NCBI GenBank assembly: GCA_011763485.2
Contig: JAANSK020013356.1
Span: 1 to 29,354 of the forward strand
Length of the DNA stretch: 29,354 nt
From: Isoetes engelmannii
Lineage: Eukaryota; Streptophyta; Lycopodiopsida; Isoetales; Isoetaceae
Reading direction: 5' to 3'
The position numbers and the translations under genes were made by a program. The stretch's first letter is position 1, and each line of letters starts with the position of its first letter. Positions 1-9,720 of the stretch are shown here, one piece after another. A model generated the notes under the pieces. It was given only the letters and a program-made list of their open reading frames with translations. It did not search any database and was not told where the DNA came from.

Positions 1-299
1 CGACCAGTCTTGATCATATCTCCGACACGCGCCCCAAAAGGCTTTGCCCTACCACGGATGCGGCATTGGCTCGAGGGGCTATTCAACCTAGAAGCTCACT
101 TGGAGGGCAAAAAATTGGGCTAAAAGTTTTTTCTTTTCTTTTGGCATTTCTTTTCCATATACTTTAGCCATTTTTCTTGTAACGTGCTATAAAATAAACC
201 TTAGCTGTTATTTTATCCATGGTTCTAGACAATGTGCATCTGAGTGTTGTCGTACATCCAAAGGCGCAACGACGATGGATAGCAGCTTGTATAAGCACT
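1..299. other. Unassigned AT-rich left edge
   Basis: No gene is recognised. The first 110 bases read open on the + strand as a short basic peptide containing PTRAPKGFALPRMRHW, which could be the tail of a retroelement polyprotein, but it is too short to assign. A TATA-like CTATAAAATA lies near 189-198, followed by an open stretch from about 220. This may be decayed repeat DNA. Confidence 0.25.
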
Positions 300-1010
300 A
301 TTGCATCTTTTATGAGTCTGGCCATCTCCTATCATGGGAAGCATTCAGAATAAATTCTTGTGCCGTAGATGCTATAAAACAAATTGGACTCATATTGCTA
401 CATTGTTGCCACAGGATTTTGATTAGCAAATTGTAGTTATATGGGAATGTACACAGGGTATCAAGCCAGAGTGTTTTGTCCCATCTGTTTATGAAATGCT
501 TCTATATTATGAAACCTTATCTCCATCTAATAGGTGGCCTCTTCAGGTCCCTCAGCCACAGCAAAAAAATGTATGGACATGGATGTGCAATAAGTTGCTT
601 CATCCCAAGGTGGCAGTTTTGTGGTGGCGGCAAGTGATTCATAGATGTCTCAAAGCCAACAAGTTGGTCTATAAAATTGATCAAGGGAGTTCATAGCTCT
701 GTCCTTTATGTAAGCAAAGGATTGAGATTTTTAGGTGCTTCTTCTTGTGCAAATGGCTTCGACTGGCATGATCTTGATTGCTAACCCTTTTTGAGACTCC
801 TATAACTAGCCAGCAAATTTTGCTTGCTATTTACCCTAATACTAGACACAAACTATGGAAACTGTGGATCATTACCAAATTCTTTGGCCATGGAAAATAA
901 AGGTTGCAGTGTATAATTATGAGACTGGATATTCTTGATTTGCTTTTGAATTCTGATGATTCTCACAACTTTCTTATAATGACTTTAGAATTGCCAACAT
1001 CAAGGCTATA
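300..1010 (+). mobile_element. LINE (L1-type) 3' coding remnant with RT zinc-binding domain
   Basis: One reading frame running from about 300 to 900 can be followed through several in-frame stops, at about 313, 424, 694, 766, 772 and 898. It reads NWTHIATLLPQDFD, then VWTWMCNKLLHPKVAVLWWR, then KANKLVYKIDQG, then CPLCKQ and FFLCKWLRLA. The pattern W-x-W followed by PPK-like, WWR, CPLC and a later Cys is the zf-RVT domain (PF13966) found at the C-terminus of plant L1-type LINE ORF2 proteins. The longest stop-free part is 496-696. A further segment, FETPITSQQILLAIYPNTRHKLWKLWIIT, fits the tail that normally follows this domain. No reverse transcriptase palm or endonuclease is present in the window, so this is a 5'-truncated or window-cut dead copy. 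Its exact ends and any poly(A) tail were not found. Confidence 0.7.
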
Positions 1011-1558
1011 ATAGATACTGCAGTAGCAAGAAATACTTAATTCGATTGTGGAAATCAAGGATATGAAGTCAAGGAGTACCGAAGTTGAGAATGGAACCTG
1101 TCCAGAAACAATTGCATCAAGTTCTCTGGTGAAGAACACAATGGCCTGGGAGTAACTAGTAACTACTTAAATCATTAACTTCATATACAATTTATGATGG
1201 ATAAAAATCTATAGTTTGCTTTCTAATTACATAATTCACAATAGCATTTTGCATTTGAAACTACTTAATTCATCTGTTCATCATTTGTTAATGACTGAGG
1301 TGTATAACAATAGCTCATATCTAACACATTATTACAGGAGAATGTAGGTAATGAATTTCAAAAGTACAAAGAAAAAGACTTGTGTTTTCTTGGCTAGTGT
1401 TGCCAGTTATTTATTCATAAATGATCACCAGTAGCTGCACTGTTCTGCATCAAAGTTGCATTGAGTGATACTACAAGAGAACATGATGCTTTCTGTCACC
1501 GATTGTACCGATTTCTAGCCTAAAATGATGAATCATAATTTTCCTAGAACTTTCGCAA
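1011..1558. other. Intergenic DNA with no recognised gene
   Basis: This AT-rich stretch between the LINE remnant and the gypsy fossil has no ORF, repeat or RNA gene that I can recognise. It could hold the decayed end of either element. Confidence 0.4.
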
Positions 1559-1606
1559 TTGGTGTCACATACTAGTGACACTAATGTAGCAGTTATAGTG
1601 TCACTT

Positions 1607-1723
1607 GTAATGTCATCTATATTGTCAGATATTTCACCACCCAATATGTTACCAATGACATCATTTATATTGTTAGAGATTTCACCACCCAGTATGCCAT
1701 CTATAACATCATCTATCGTGTCA
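1607..1723 (+). repeat. 48-bp coding minisatellite, about 2.4 units
   Basis: Three successive blocks of 48 bp (1607-1654, 1655-1702 and a partial third from 1703) encode a 16-residue repeat in the same frame: VMSSILSDISPPNMLP, MTSFILLEISPPSMPS, ITSSIVS. The repeated core is I-S-P-P-(N/S)-M. The nucleotide copies are diverged but clearly aligned, for example TTTCACCACCCA in both full units. It sits just upstream of the Pro/Ser-rich segment of the gypsy fossil and may belong to its non-conserved linker. Confidence 0.7.
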
Positions 1724-1778
1724 TTACGAATTCTCGTCTACTTATCATTGAGAACACTGATAATCCTTCCCCCCTACA

Positions 1779-4275
1779 ATGGCTTCACATATTCCATCTG
1801 ACTTCACTTCTGCACTTGCTCTACCTTCCACATCTGCTGCACCACTATTATCATCTTCCACTCATTCACACGATCTTCATTCCACCTCAAATTTGTCATC
1901 TGCCACTCCACTATTCTTTCACACTTCATCCTTTGATCCACCAATGATTTTTCACCCACCACACACGTTAGTCAAAACTGTCTTGCAACCACACATAGAT
2001 ACCCCTCCACTGGAGATGGTTGATATTGGATATGAACGACCGGTGCGCATAGCAGCCGGATTACCTGATCATTTTTGAACGGATTTACTGAAGCTCATGA
2101 CTGAATTCTGGCATATCTTTGCTTGGAATTATGCTGACCTACGAGGAATTGATCCTGCTCTAGATCAACTGTCCATCCCCACGAAGCCTGATGCACGAAC
2201 ACTTTACCAACGACAATATAGGCTGAATACTAACTTTCGAGAGCAGGTTGAAGGGTAGATACACAAGCTGCTCACTGCTGCGCTTATCTATGAAGTCAAG
2301 CACTTTAAACGGGTCAGCCCGATTATTGTCATGCTGAAAAAGAATGGCAAGATACGAGTCTGTGTTGACTACTGCAAGCTAAATGCCGCTACAGAATCCC
2401 CCTCCCCTTCATTGACCAGGTTTTAGAGGATGTTGCAGGCAATGAGATGTACTCTTTCATGGACAGATTTTCTGGCTACAATCAGATCTCTATTATGACC
2501 AGAGGACTAGCTCAAAACTATGTTCACCACACCTTGGGGAACTTATGTTTACAAGGTCGAAACCTTCGGCTTGTCGAATTCACCAAGCACATTCCAGAGA
2601 ATCATGCTCCATGTTTTTCATGATTTCATGGCCATCAATCTCTTCTTGCAAGTCTTTCAAGACGACTTTTCAGCCTACAACAGCCGCTCCACGCACCTCG
2701 CCAAATTAGCTCAGATCTTTCAAAGATGTGATGACATAGGCATCAGCCTGAATTCTAAAAAAAGCTCCTTCTGTGTAACATCAGGTGCTCTCTTGGGACA
2801 TGTGGTCAGTGCACAAGGGATCGCTACGGACCCTGCCAAAATCAGTTGCATTATGATAGCACGAGCTCCACGCAATATAAAGGAGACAGATGCTTCATGG
2901 GCAAAATTAACTACTATAGCACATTCATTCCAGCTCTGGCTTCTGTGGCTGCCCCATTGCATAAGCCTACTAGCAATGGGCGGTCGTGGAAATGGCCAGT
3001 AGAAGCTGACGACTCTTTTGAGAAATTGAAGCGGTTGGTCACACAAACCCTGGCACTCACTCCTCCTGCTTGGAGTCGACCATTCCATGTACATGCCGAT
3101 GTCTCCGCATTTGCTATTGGAGCAGTCCTGGCTCAGCCGTATTCTGCTAAATTGGATAAACCAATACGCTTTGCGAGCGAAAGCTCAATCCATTTAGGGC
3201 ATAAGCATGCTACAATGTACCTTAAAAAGTATTATTTAAGGACCATAAAACTACCTAAAAAAATACCCAATATTAGGTAATGGGTACTTGTTTAATGTCT
3301 TAATAACGAAAAAATATTAAATTGGATGCATTAATTTTAACCTCCAATAATGTTATCTTTACTGTAACCTTGAACAATAACAGGATTTTGGCTCCTATTT
3401 TGAACTTTTGAATTAGTTTTGATGAAAAGAATAAAGAAACTGTACCCAGCCTTGAAGTACCTAGTGTAGGTACTTTTACAGGTTCCAAAAGTGAACAGCT
3501 ATACCATGCTCCACATGTTGAGAAGAATTATTCTGCTCAGAATGAGAAGCCTCCGGGCTGATCTTTGCTATTAAGAAATTCAGGCACTACCTATTGGGAA
3601 GCCAAATTAAGTTCTTTGTTGATCGCCAAGCATTGCTATATTTGATAAAGAAGACCACTCTCACGGGTCGAATTGCCCGCTGGATCTTATTGTTGCAACA
3701 ATTTGCACCATTTTATATCATTCATAAACCTGGCAAGTCACACACTGTGCCTGATTATTTCTCACAGCTCCAAAATGATAACCCATTAATTGGCACAAAC
3801 GATCCTTTCCCCGATTCACCCATCTTTATCAGCACGACTGTGCCCCCGCTGCAAGGCACGGACATGCCTGTTGACATGACCCATAGCACGACAGAAGGCA
3901 CGCCCTCTCCCAAAGATGATTGGTACCATGATCAGGTACAATTCCATTTATATGGCATGTTCCATTCGGAAGATTTGCATCTCTCTGCCTCCAAGAACTA
4001 GACCTTGCGCGCTCAATTTCTCAAAGAAGCCCGATATCTCACTATGATTGAAGATGTTCTCCATCGGGCGGGTACTGATCAAGTGCTCAGGTGTTGCGTA
4101 TTGTCCCATGAGTAGGAGGAATTGATGCATCGGGCCCATGCTGGACCTGGTGGTGGTCACATTAGTGGGGACAATATGGCCAGGAAGTTACTTTTGGCCG
4201 GGTACTAGTGGCCCACCCTCTTCAAGGATGTTCATAGGGTTGCACGTCTGATACAGTTCATGGTAATTGGGGATT
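1779..4275 (+). mobile_element. Broken Ty3/gypsy LTR retrotransposon (pol fossil)
   Basis: The + strand carries recognisable pieces of a Ty3/gypsy pol in the family order. A Pro/Ser-rich linker spans 1779-2078. A segment with FAWNYADLRGIDP at about 2115-2155 is typical of the region just before the reverse transcriptase in plant Tat/Athila-like and related lineages. Reverse transcriptase blocks lie at about 2290-2990 (KNGKIRVCVDY, then PWGTYVYKVETFGLSNSPSTFQR). RNase H lies at about 3060-3760 (PFHVHADVSAFAIGAVLAQP, later FFVDRQALLYLI and ARWILLLQQF). The zinc-binding start of integrase lies at about 4115-4260 (HRAHAGPGGGHISGDNMARK, then WWPTLF-like). The integrase core and both LTRs were not found. 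The copy is old and clearly dead, with roughly half a dozen or more breaks. RNase H is also split by a foreign insertion. Confidence 0.85.
3219..3483. mobile_element. MITE-like insertion inside the gypsy fossil
   Basis: The RNase H region of the retrotransposon stops matching its family near 3215 and resumes near 3510. The AT-rich stretch between them has imperfect inverted ends: ACCTTAAAAAGTA at 3219-3231 and TACTTTTACAGGT at 3471-3483, which match at 11 of 13 positions when one is reverse-complemented. A perfect internal hairpin with 9-bp arms (AAGTACCTA, 3-base loop, TAGGTACTT) lies at 3455-3475. Similar sequence on both outer sides (CATGCTACAATGT at 3206-3218 and CATGCTCCACATGT at 3505-3518) may be a decayed target duplication. 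No coding capacity is visible. The family is unknown, and the right boundary could lie between 3483 and 3504. Confidence 0.5.
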
Positions 4276-4932
4276 GTAGAACTCTTGCATCAGCCAAGAA
4301 GATGAAGAAGATCACAACCAAACAAATTTGTATTCAGTCAATAGATATTGAAACACGGATTAACCACCCAACCGGGTCCACTGGATTATGGCAATTACAC
4401 AACTGACTTATCACATATGATCTCGCTATCTCCACATAGCTTCAAATCCAACACATAACAACAGCTGGCTAAGAATTTAAGGTGTTCTTCTGGATTAGGT
4501 TATGATCCTGGCGATGCCGAGGAACTAATTCCCTTCTCATCTACTAAGAAGAAATCAATATGCCCTTAATAGAGTCACTGCTTTACAGCCTGGTCTTCGT
4601 GGCAGGATATCTGAAAATTGCCACGACTCTTTAGATTGATTCTACATCAATTGCTTGTTTGATATCACGAAAGGTATGTCTGCCTTTCTCCAATCTGCAA
4701 TTAGGTTCCCCTTGTGGTCGCATTCAGTTTCTGACTGGCCGACATCCGTTAGTTGAAGTCTGGTTAGCAAAAGACATGTAATTTATGGTTGCAATTCAGT
4801 TCAATATGCATAGCATATTCTTCACTGAAACAGAAACCACATTAATTGCAAGTGGTATTTGAAATAAAAGAAAAGTTGTAGACACATGGTGATGTTAATA
4901 AGATTTACCTTCTTGTTTTGCAGTAAATAAAT
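4276..4932. other. Junction between gypsy fossil and DNA transposon, no gene seen
   Basis: No ORF or repeat is recognised here. The left part may be decayed 3' sequence of the retrotransposon. The right part probably holds the 3' untranslated end of the minus-strand pogo-like transposon: just past its last stop there is a donor-like AAGGTAAATC on the minus strand near 4910. Terminal inverted repeats were looked for by eye and not found. Confidence 0.3.
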
Positions 4933-7306
4933 CTAAGTTGCCCTTGTATGCCACACTTCTATGGCTTTTTCATATGATCTAATATCAGCCTTGATGCCCT
5001 TGATCTGATTTTTTATGGTCAAGAACCTATCCTTTCCCATAAAAGCCGGTACACTTTTGCCACAAAGTCCAATAATTCGGCCTTGAATGTGGGTTTGAAT
5101 TCTTTCAAGTTAATCTTCCCACTATGAAGAGAAATCTTCTAGATAGATAAGAAAGCAGATTCATGAACTTCTTCAGCCTTAATCTGCTTTTGTTTTCTTC
5201 CAACAGAAGGTAAACCATGGAATTTCTCGAATTCAAACTCAGTTCAAAGCCGGATATAAATGGATCATCCATGTTTCTACCACCACTTGACACTTCATCT
5301 GCATTTATAGGAAGGTTCACAAACAGATCCAAAGATTGGCTAGCCTGAAGCAGAACATCAGTTACATTTTCAAATGCCTCATTCTCATTTGTGTTTATAG
5401 GCATTCCAACACTTCTTCTGCGCCGTTTTCCCCATATGAGAACCTCACTTACCTCATTGCATTGTACCTCAGTGCATTGTGGCTTACAATTTTTCTTCAT
5501 AGCTGCTAAACTCTTTTTCTCTTCTGCTAATCTATTTTTCTCTTTCCTTGCCTTTCTAGCCTCTTCCTTCCTTACCCTCTCTTTCTCCTTCACTATTTCT
5601 CTTTCCTCTTTCTTTCTTTTCTTCTCTTCTATCTTTTCCTGCCTAATCTTAGCTGCCTCATCTGCCTTTTTTTGTTCTTCTATCCGTGCTTGGACGACTT
5701 CATATGAGGTAACATAAAGTTTACCTTTCAGGCTTTCTGGTAATTATATCCTTCTTGCTTCCTGCCTCCACAATATCGGCTTCAACCTCCCTTGTTGCTC
5801 TTGTATCTGAGGTACTTCCAAGTTCATTAGAAATTACCTTCATTTGCCTCTGTTACACCTGTATGTTCTTGAACATCTGGTGCTGCAACATTTGTATCTA
5901 CAAAACGTTCATCAACAACCTGTTCTTGTTCCTGGTTTTCTACATTGTCCGTGTGAACATTTTCATTCCCATTTGCTACAGAAGATGTCTCTGTTGCTAA
6001 CCTATCAGCAACTGGATCAGGAGTTACAGCTTCTTTATTAAAGGGCCAAATACCAATTTTTGAAAATCCTGCAGAGATATTGGATGGTGTAAAAGTAGCA
6101 GCAATTGAATCATAAACTAAGGTTGCCATATCTTCTTTAGTAGGCTCTATACCATATCACGCATGTATACATTCTCCTCTGCGATTTTTAAAGCATGCTT
6201 TGAAAGGACCAAAACAAGAAACATCTAATGTATGTGCAGGAAGTAAAAAAATGTGTAGCCCTATGTTTTTGGCCTTCAAAATAGTATCAAGAGTAACATG
6301 ACTACCATGACCATCAATGATTAGGAGATGAGGCTTATCTAATGAAACTCCACCTGGTACTGTCTTTTGAAAATGGTCCAGCCAAGCACAAAATAAATCA
6401 TTTGTCATCCAAGCAGATTTCTGAAAGCTCATTATTGCTCGAGGTTCATAGCCTGCCAACAAGTTGTTTCCAACCATCCTCTTACCCTTAAAGATATACA
6501 AGTTGGGAAGCTTATTTTCAATAGCATTGACACAACACAAAACTATCATCCATTCTCTATTGTTTGGGATGATCTCTCTAACATGTTTGCTTCCTTTCCT
6601 TGCTACTACTCTCATGCCCATTCTGTTTCCCGCTTGCACCCCTGTTTCATCAGCATTCCATATTCCAGACGGGTCAAGTTTCAGTTTGTCATAAATGGCT
6701 CTCAAGGTAGTGTAAAAATTTTGAAGGTTTCTGAAGGTCATGGCTTGCATCCTACTAATTTCCATGCATTGAGCTGACCTGATACTTATTTCGGGATGTC
6801 TTTTCTTAAACCTATGCCACCATTTCTTACCTGGTAGCCCATTCTTGAAATATGTAACTCTATTGATAGTCATTTGTGCTTCTCTTTGCCTCGTAATCTC
6901 TAAAGTGATTGGTCTACCTTCATCAGCAACATCAAAAGCCCATTTTAGAAGATCTTTCTCCTCTTCTATTGTTAACCCCTATAGGAATACCACCCTGTTT
7001 TTCTTTGGTAACACCATATAGATGGTTCCTTAAAGTGGTTTGTGGAATACTGTAATGCCTAGCAGAGGCCCTAATGCTCATAAGACCATCTTCAGTTGCA
7101 GCAATGGCTTGTTCTAAATGTTCCTTTTTCCATCCACCTCTAACTGCTTTTCTCACTACTTTCTTACCAATGCCAGGAGGTAAAAAGTTTTTGGTTAGGA
7201 ATCTCTTAGATGGCCTATGATCAGGTTCATCAGTAGCATTAGGATTGGCATTAGGATTCGCATCAGTTGCAGGAATGGCAATAGTCCTATTTCTTCTTAA
7301 ATTCAT
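4933..7306 (-). pseudogene. Pogo/Tigger-like transposase (DDE_1), frame-broken
   Basis: The minus strand encodes about 790 residues in pieces. The start is ATG at 7306-7304 (MNLRRNRTIAIPATD). A psq-type helix-turn-helix follows (GWKKEHLEQAIAATEDGLMS, then IRASARHYSIPQTTLRNHLYG). Next comes a Tc5-like segment (FKNGLPGKKWWHRFKKRHPEIS), then the DDE_1 core with WNADETG, LLIIDGHGSH and LDVSCFGPFK supplying the three acidic residues. The usual loop between LPxHT and the third Asp (typically SHxLQP) is missing, about six residues, in frame. After the core come IGIWPFN, an acidic linker, a long Lys/Glu coiled coil (about 5690-5490), a KRRRR basic cluster and a tail ending FLTIKNQIKGIKADIRSY..RAT. 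One extra G near 6965 shifts the frame. A TGA lies at 6157-6159, and further shifts lie near 5830, 5735 and between 5240 and 5020. It is therefore dead. Confidence 0.85.
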
Positions 7307-8400
7307 AATGGTTGATGAGATACATGGCAGTGACTTCAAGCTAACTTAGAAGTAGAGCTTCTTAACTTAATGAAAGCATAAATTGCCTGCGAATTCATGA
7401 AATTCTATGAATAAAAGAACTGCAGTAATCAAACAAACTGAATAATAGCCTAATATACTTACAGATTTTTAAAGAACAATGTCTTCAATAGCAGCAATGT
7501 CTCCAATAGCAGCAAAGTTGAGGTTTTTGAAGTCAAACAATAGTCTAAAAGAGCAAGCTTCATCTAACAATATCAAACACTAGCTGCAATATAGCAAAAC
7601 AATTATCCCAGCATCTTGCAAAAATGAAATGAATAGCATAAAGTGTATACTAAATGATGGAACTCTTATGAACAAAAGAACTAAAATCAAGAAAGAATCT
7701 GAGCATAAACTTAATACCAAAGTGCTAACTTACCTAAAATATTTGTATCATGATGCTTTTCAACTTCACAAATGAAGTTTGCTAGATTCTACCATTTCTT
7801 TGCAATGCCCTGCTAATTGTATAAGAAAAATGTAAGAATCTAAACAATAGAAAATACATAACAAGATATAAAAGGTTAACAAGAAGAGAACGTAGCTCTT
7901 ACCCTTATTTCTCACTTCTTTTCTTCCACCCTCCATGCAGGAAAAGCAAGGAACAAGAAGTAACAATTACAACAGAAAAGGAGAGACCCTTTCTTTGAAG
8001 AAAAAGAGATCAGACCTCATTTCTTTGAAGAAAAAGATGGGAAACTCACGGATTGTGGTTCCAATAGCAAGTTGTTGCCATTTTATAGTGCACAGGCAAC
8101 TGCTCTTAGCAGCCATAAATGCATAAATGGGTAAAAAGATGTGAATCGATGGCTCCATTGTAGCCAGGTCATCAATCCTGGATGCTTAACAGCTGAGATT
8201 TTGTTCTCTTGAAGAGAAGTAGGTTGAATCATCCCACAAGATCCATCTCCAACTAACCTAAACCTGCATCCAGAAAAGAGATTAGATTACTGCCAAGTTA
8301 GTGATCCAAAGCATCAACGACCTGATTAGGTTCTTAAAATTGAGAAACCATTGAAAAGGGGAGGAGAAAAATGATCTTACCTACATTTCATGCGAAAATC
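7307..8400 (-). mobile_element. Probable 5' leader of the pogo-like transposon with introns
   Basis: Upstream of the transposase ATG the minus strand has no long ORF but several splice-like sites: donor TAG|GTAAGA near 8380, acceptor GATGCAG near 8268, donor AAGGGTAAGA near 7900, donor CTGTAAGTAT near 7465, and an acceptor-like TTAG near 7335 just before the start codon. This would give a transposon transcript with non-coding leader exons. These are motif matches only. The outer end of the element and its terminal inverted repeat were not located, so the right boundary is a guess. Confidence 0.3.
7990..8037. repeat. 30-bp period direct repeat (two copies)
   Basis: The 18-base sequence TTTCTTTGAAGAAAAAGA occurs at 7990-8007 and again, unchanged, at 8020-8037. 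The motif is itself nearly self-complementary (TTTCTTTGAAGAAA). It lies in the presumed leader region of the pogo-like element. Confidence 0.75.
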
Positions 8401-8625
8401 TGGAGAGAAATTGGGCTGCAATGGTTAGAAAGGCATTGCCATATAGGTAGAGCGGGAGTCCGACAACCAAATCTAGCATGGTGTCTGTTAGCGCCATCGA
8501 TGGATAGAATCTGCTCTACAATAGGGTTTTGCTGTGCCATCGAGGTAACCAGGTGTTACCAAAGAGGAGTCCAAGTGGACCTTATGTGGCGCCCCAAATA
8601 AGGGGGCCGCAGCATTAACAGCGAC
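8401..8625. other. Unassigned stretch between two transposon remnants
   Basis: A short + strand open stretch (8371-8601, 76 codons) shows no recognisable motif. The GC-rich end (GGCGCCCCAAATAAGGGGGC near 8588-8607) contrasts with its surroundings and may mark the boundary of one of the flanking elements. Confidence 0.2.
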
Positions 8626-9720
8626 CCTACGTTACTATGGTCTAGAAAGCCAATCAATTGGCAAGAAAGGCAGCAGATCCTAACCTCTCTCCGTCGCCTC
8701 AACCAACACCTGAGACAAATCTAGTTGCATCTCTCAATCCTGTCAAAACTATTCCATCAGATACCACTTCAATTTTAGAGACCGTAGACAAGCCAGAGCC
8801 CGCACCAATCCCATATTTAGACCAGATTTAGTTAATCTTGTCCACGATTACATTTGCTGATACCTCAGCGCATATGGCTGTAGATGGCAAGCTGCAATTC
8901 CTAGGCATTGTAAAAATTTTGCTCAGAGAAGATCTGCAATCTGATAGTCCCTCCCCATTACCATCAGCAGACATGCCTCCACACACGCTACAAAAAGACG
9001 CTATTGTACAAACTGAGGCGGCAGTCCAGGCGCAACCAAATGTGGATTTTGATGTCCCAATGCACGAGGTAGCTGAGGGGCCTACACAGGAGCCAGCGAG
9101 GCAATTCCAAGTAGCACACATGCCTCACGAAGCCCGTCATTTGAACTTGCACGTTGTAGGGGTTATGGAAACAGATTATTGTTCAGATACTGATACTGAT
9201 GCAGCTACACACTTTTTACTTGTACCATGCATAATACGTGTCTGAGAAACTTTTTCAGTGCAAAGAGTGGGTGCTCATCGGCCTGACCAGCCTTGCATCT
9301 TTTGGTACGTTTCTTGGCTTCCCGGGATAGGTTGCATGTTCTGCAGCATGGCAATCACCTCAAAGGCACTCATTTTGCAGTACAAGAAGACCTTTCACCA
9401 ATCCAGCTGACTTGGCAACGAGATGAGTTATGCAAGGTTCGAGAGGCCAGGCTCCAGTAATGGGCAGTTTATCGGGGAGGCTCAGCAATTGTTTTTGACC
9501 ACTGGCCTACAAACCCCTGTGGGGGAATTTCTAGTTGCTCCCCGACGTTTTGTTGTTATGTCTCACGTCTTGTTGTGTTTTTGTTTCAATCTTAAACTTT
9601 TATGTTTTGTTTTGTGATGTAGTTTACTCCTCCAACTTTCATGTGGGCTCTGGCCCCTTGTTCTGTATCGTCCCATGGCCCGCAGAGCTCTCTGTGGATG
9701 TAAAAATGCCGTCCGTCCGT
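8626..9720 (+). mobile_element. L1-like LINE fragment carrying ORF1 only
   Basis: The 8626-9245 part reads in one + strand frame as a Pro/Ser/Thr-rich segment (SPSPQPTPETNLVAS, DKPEPAPIPYLDQ, one stop at 8829-8831, then FADTSAHMAVDG and onward). A second frame from about 9293 to 9520 reads LVRFLASRDRLHVLQ, HLKGTHFAVQEDLSPIQ, LCKVREARLQ, one stop, then WAVYRGGSAIVFD. This matches the order of the L1 ORF1 C-terminal domain (Transposase_22 type): xVRFxSxxDRxxVLxAA, LKGTxxxVxEDLxPxQ, and a final AYxRGGxLxI. A frame change separates the two parts near 9250-9290. What follows is T-rich then GC-richer untranslated-looking DNA rather than ORF2. ORF1p is an RNA-binding chaperone of L1 particles. This copy is dead. 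Confidence 0.55.

Noticed and set aside
5391-5717. + strand Ser/Phe-rich ORF that looks like a membrane protein
   Set aside because: It is the antisense of the Lys/Glu coiled coil of the pogo-like element; GAA/AAG codons read backward give Phe/Leu/Ser.
4276-8640. Terminal inverted repeats of the pogo-like transposon
   Set aside because: Both flanks were compared by eye for a matching inverted end with TA target duplication and no convincing pair was found, so no ends are claimed.
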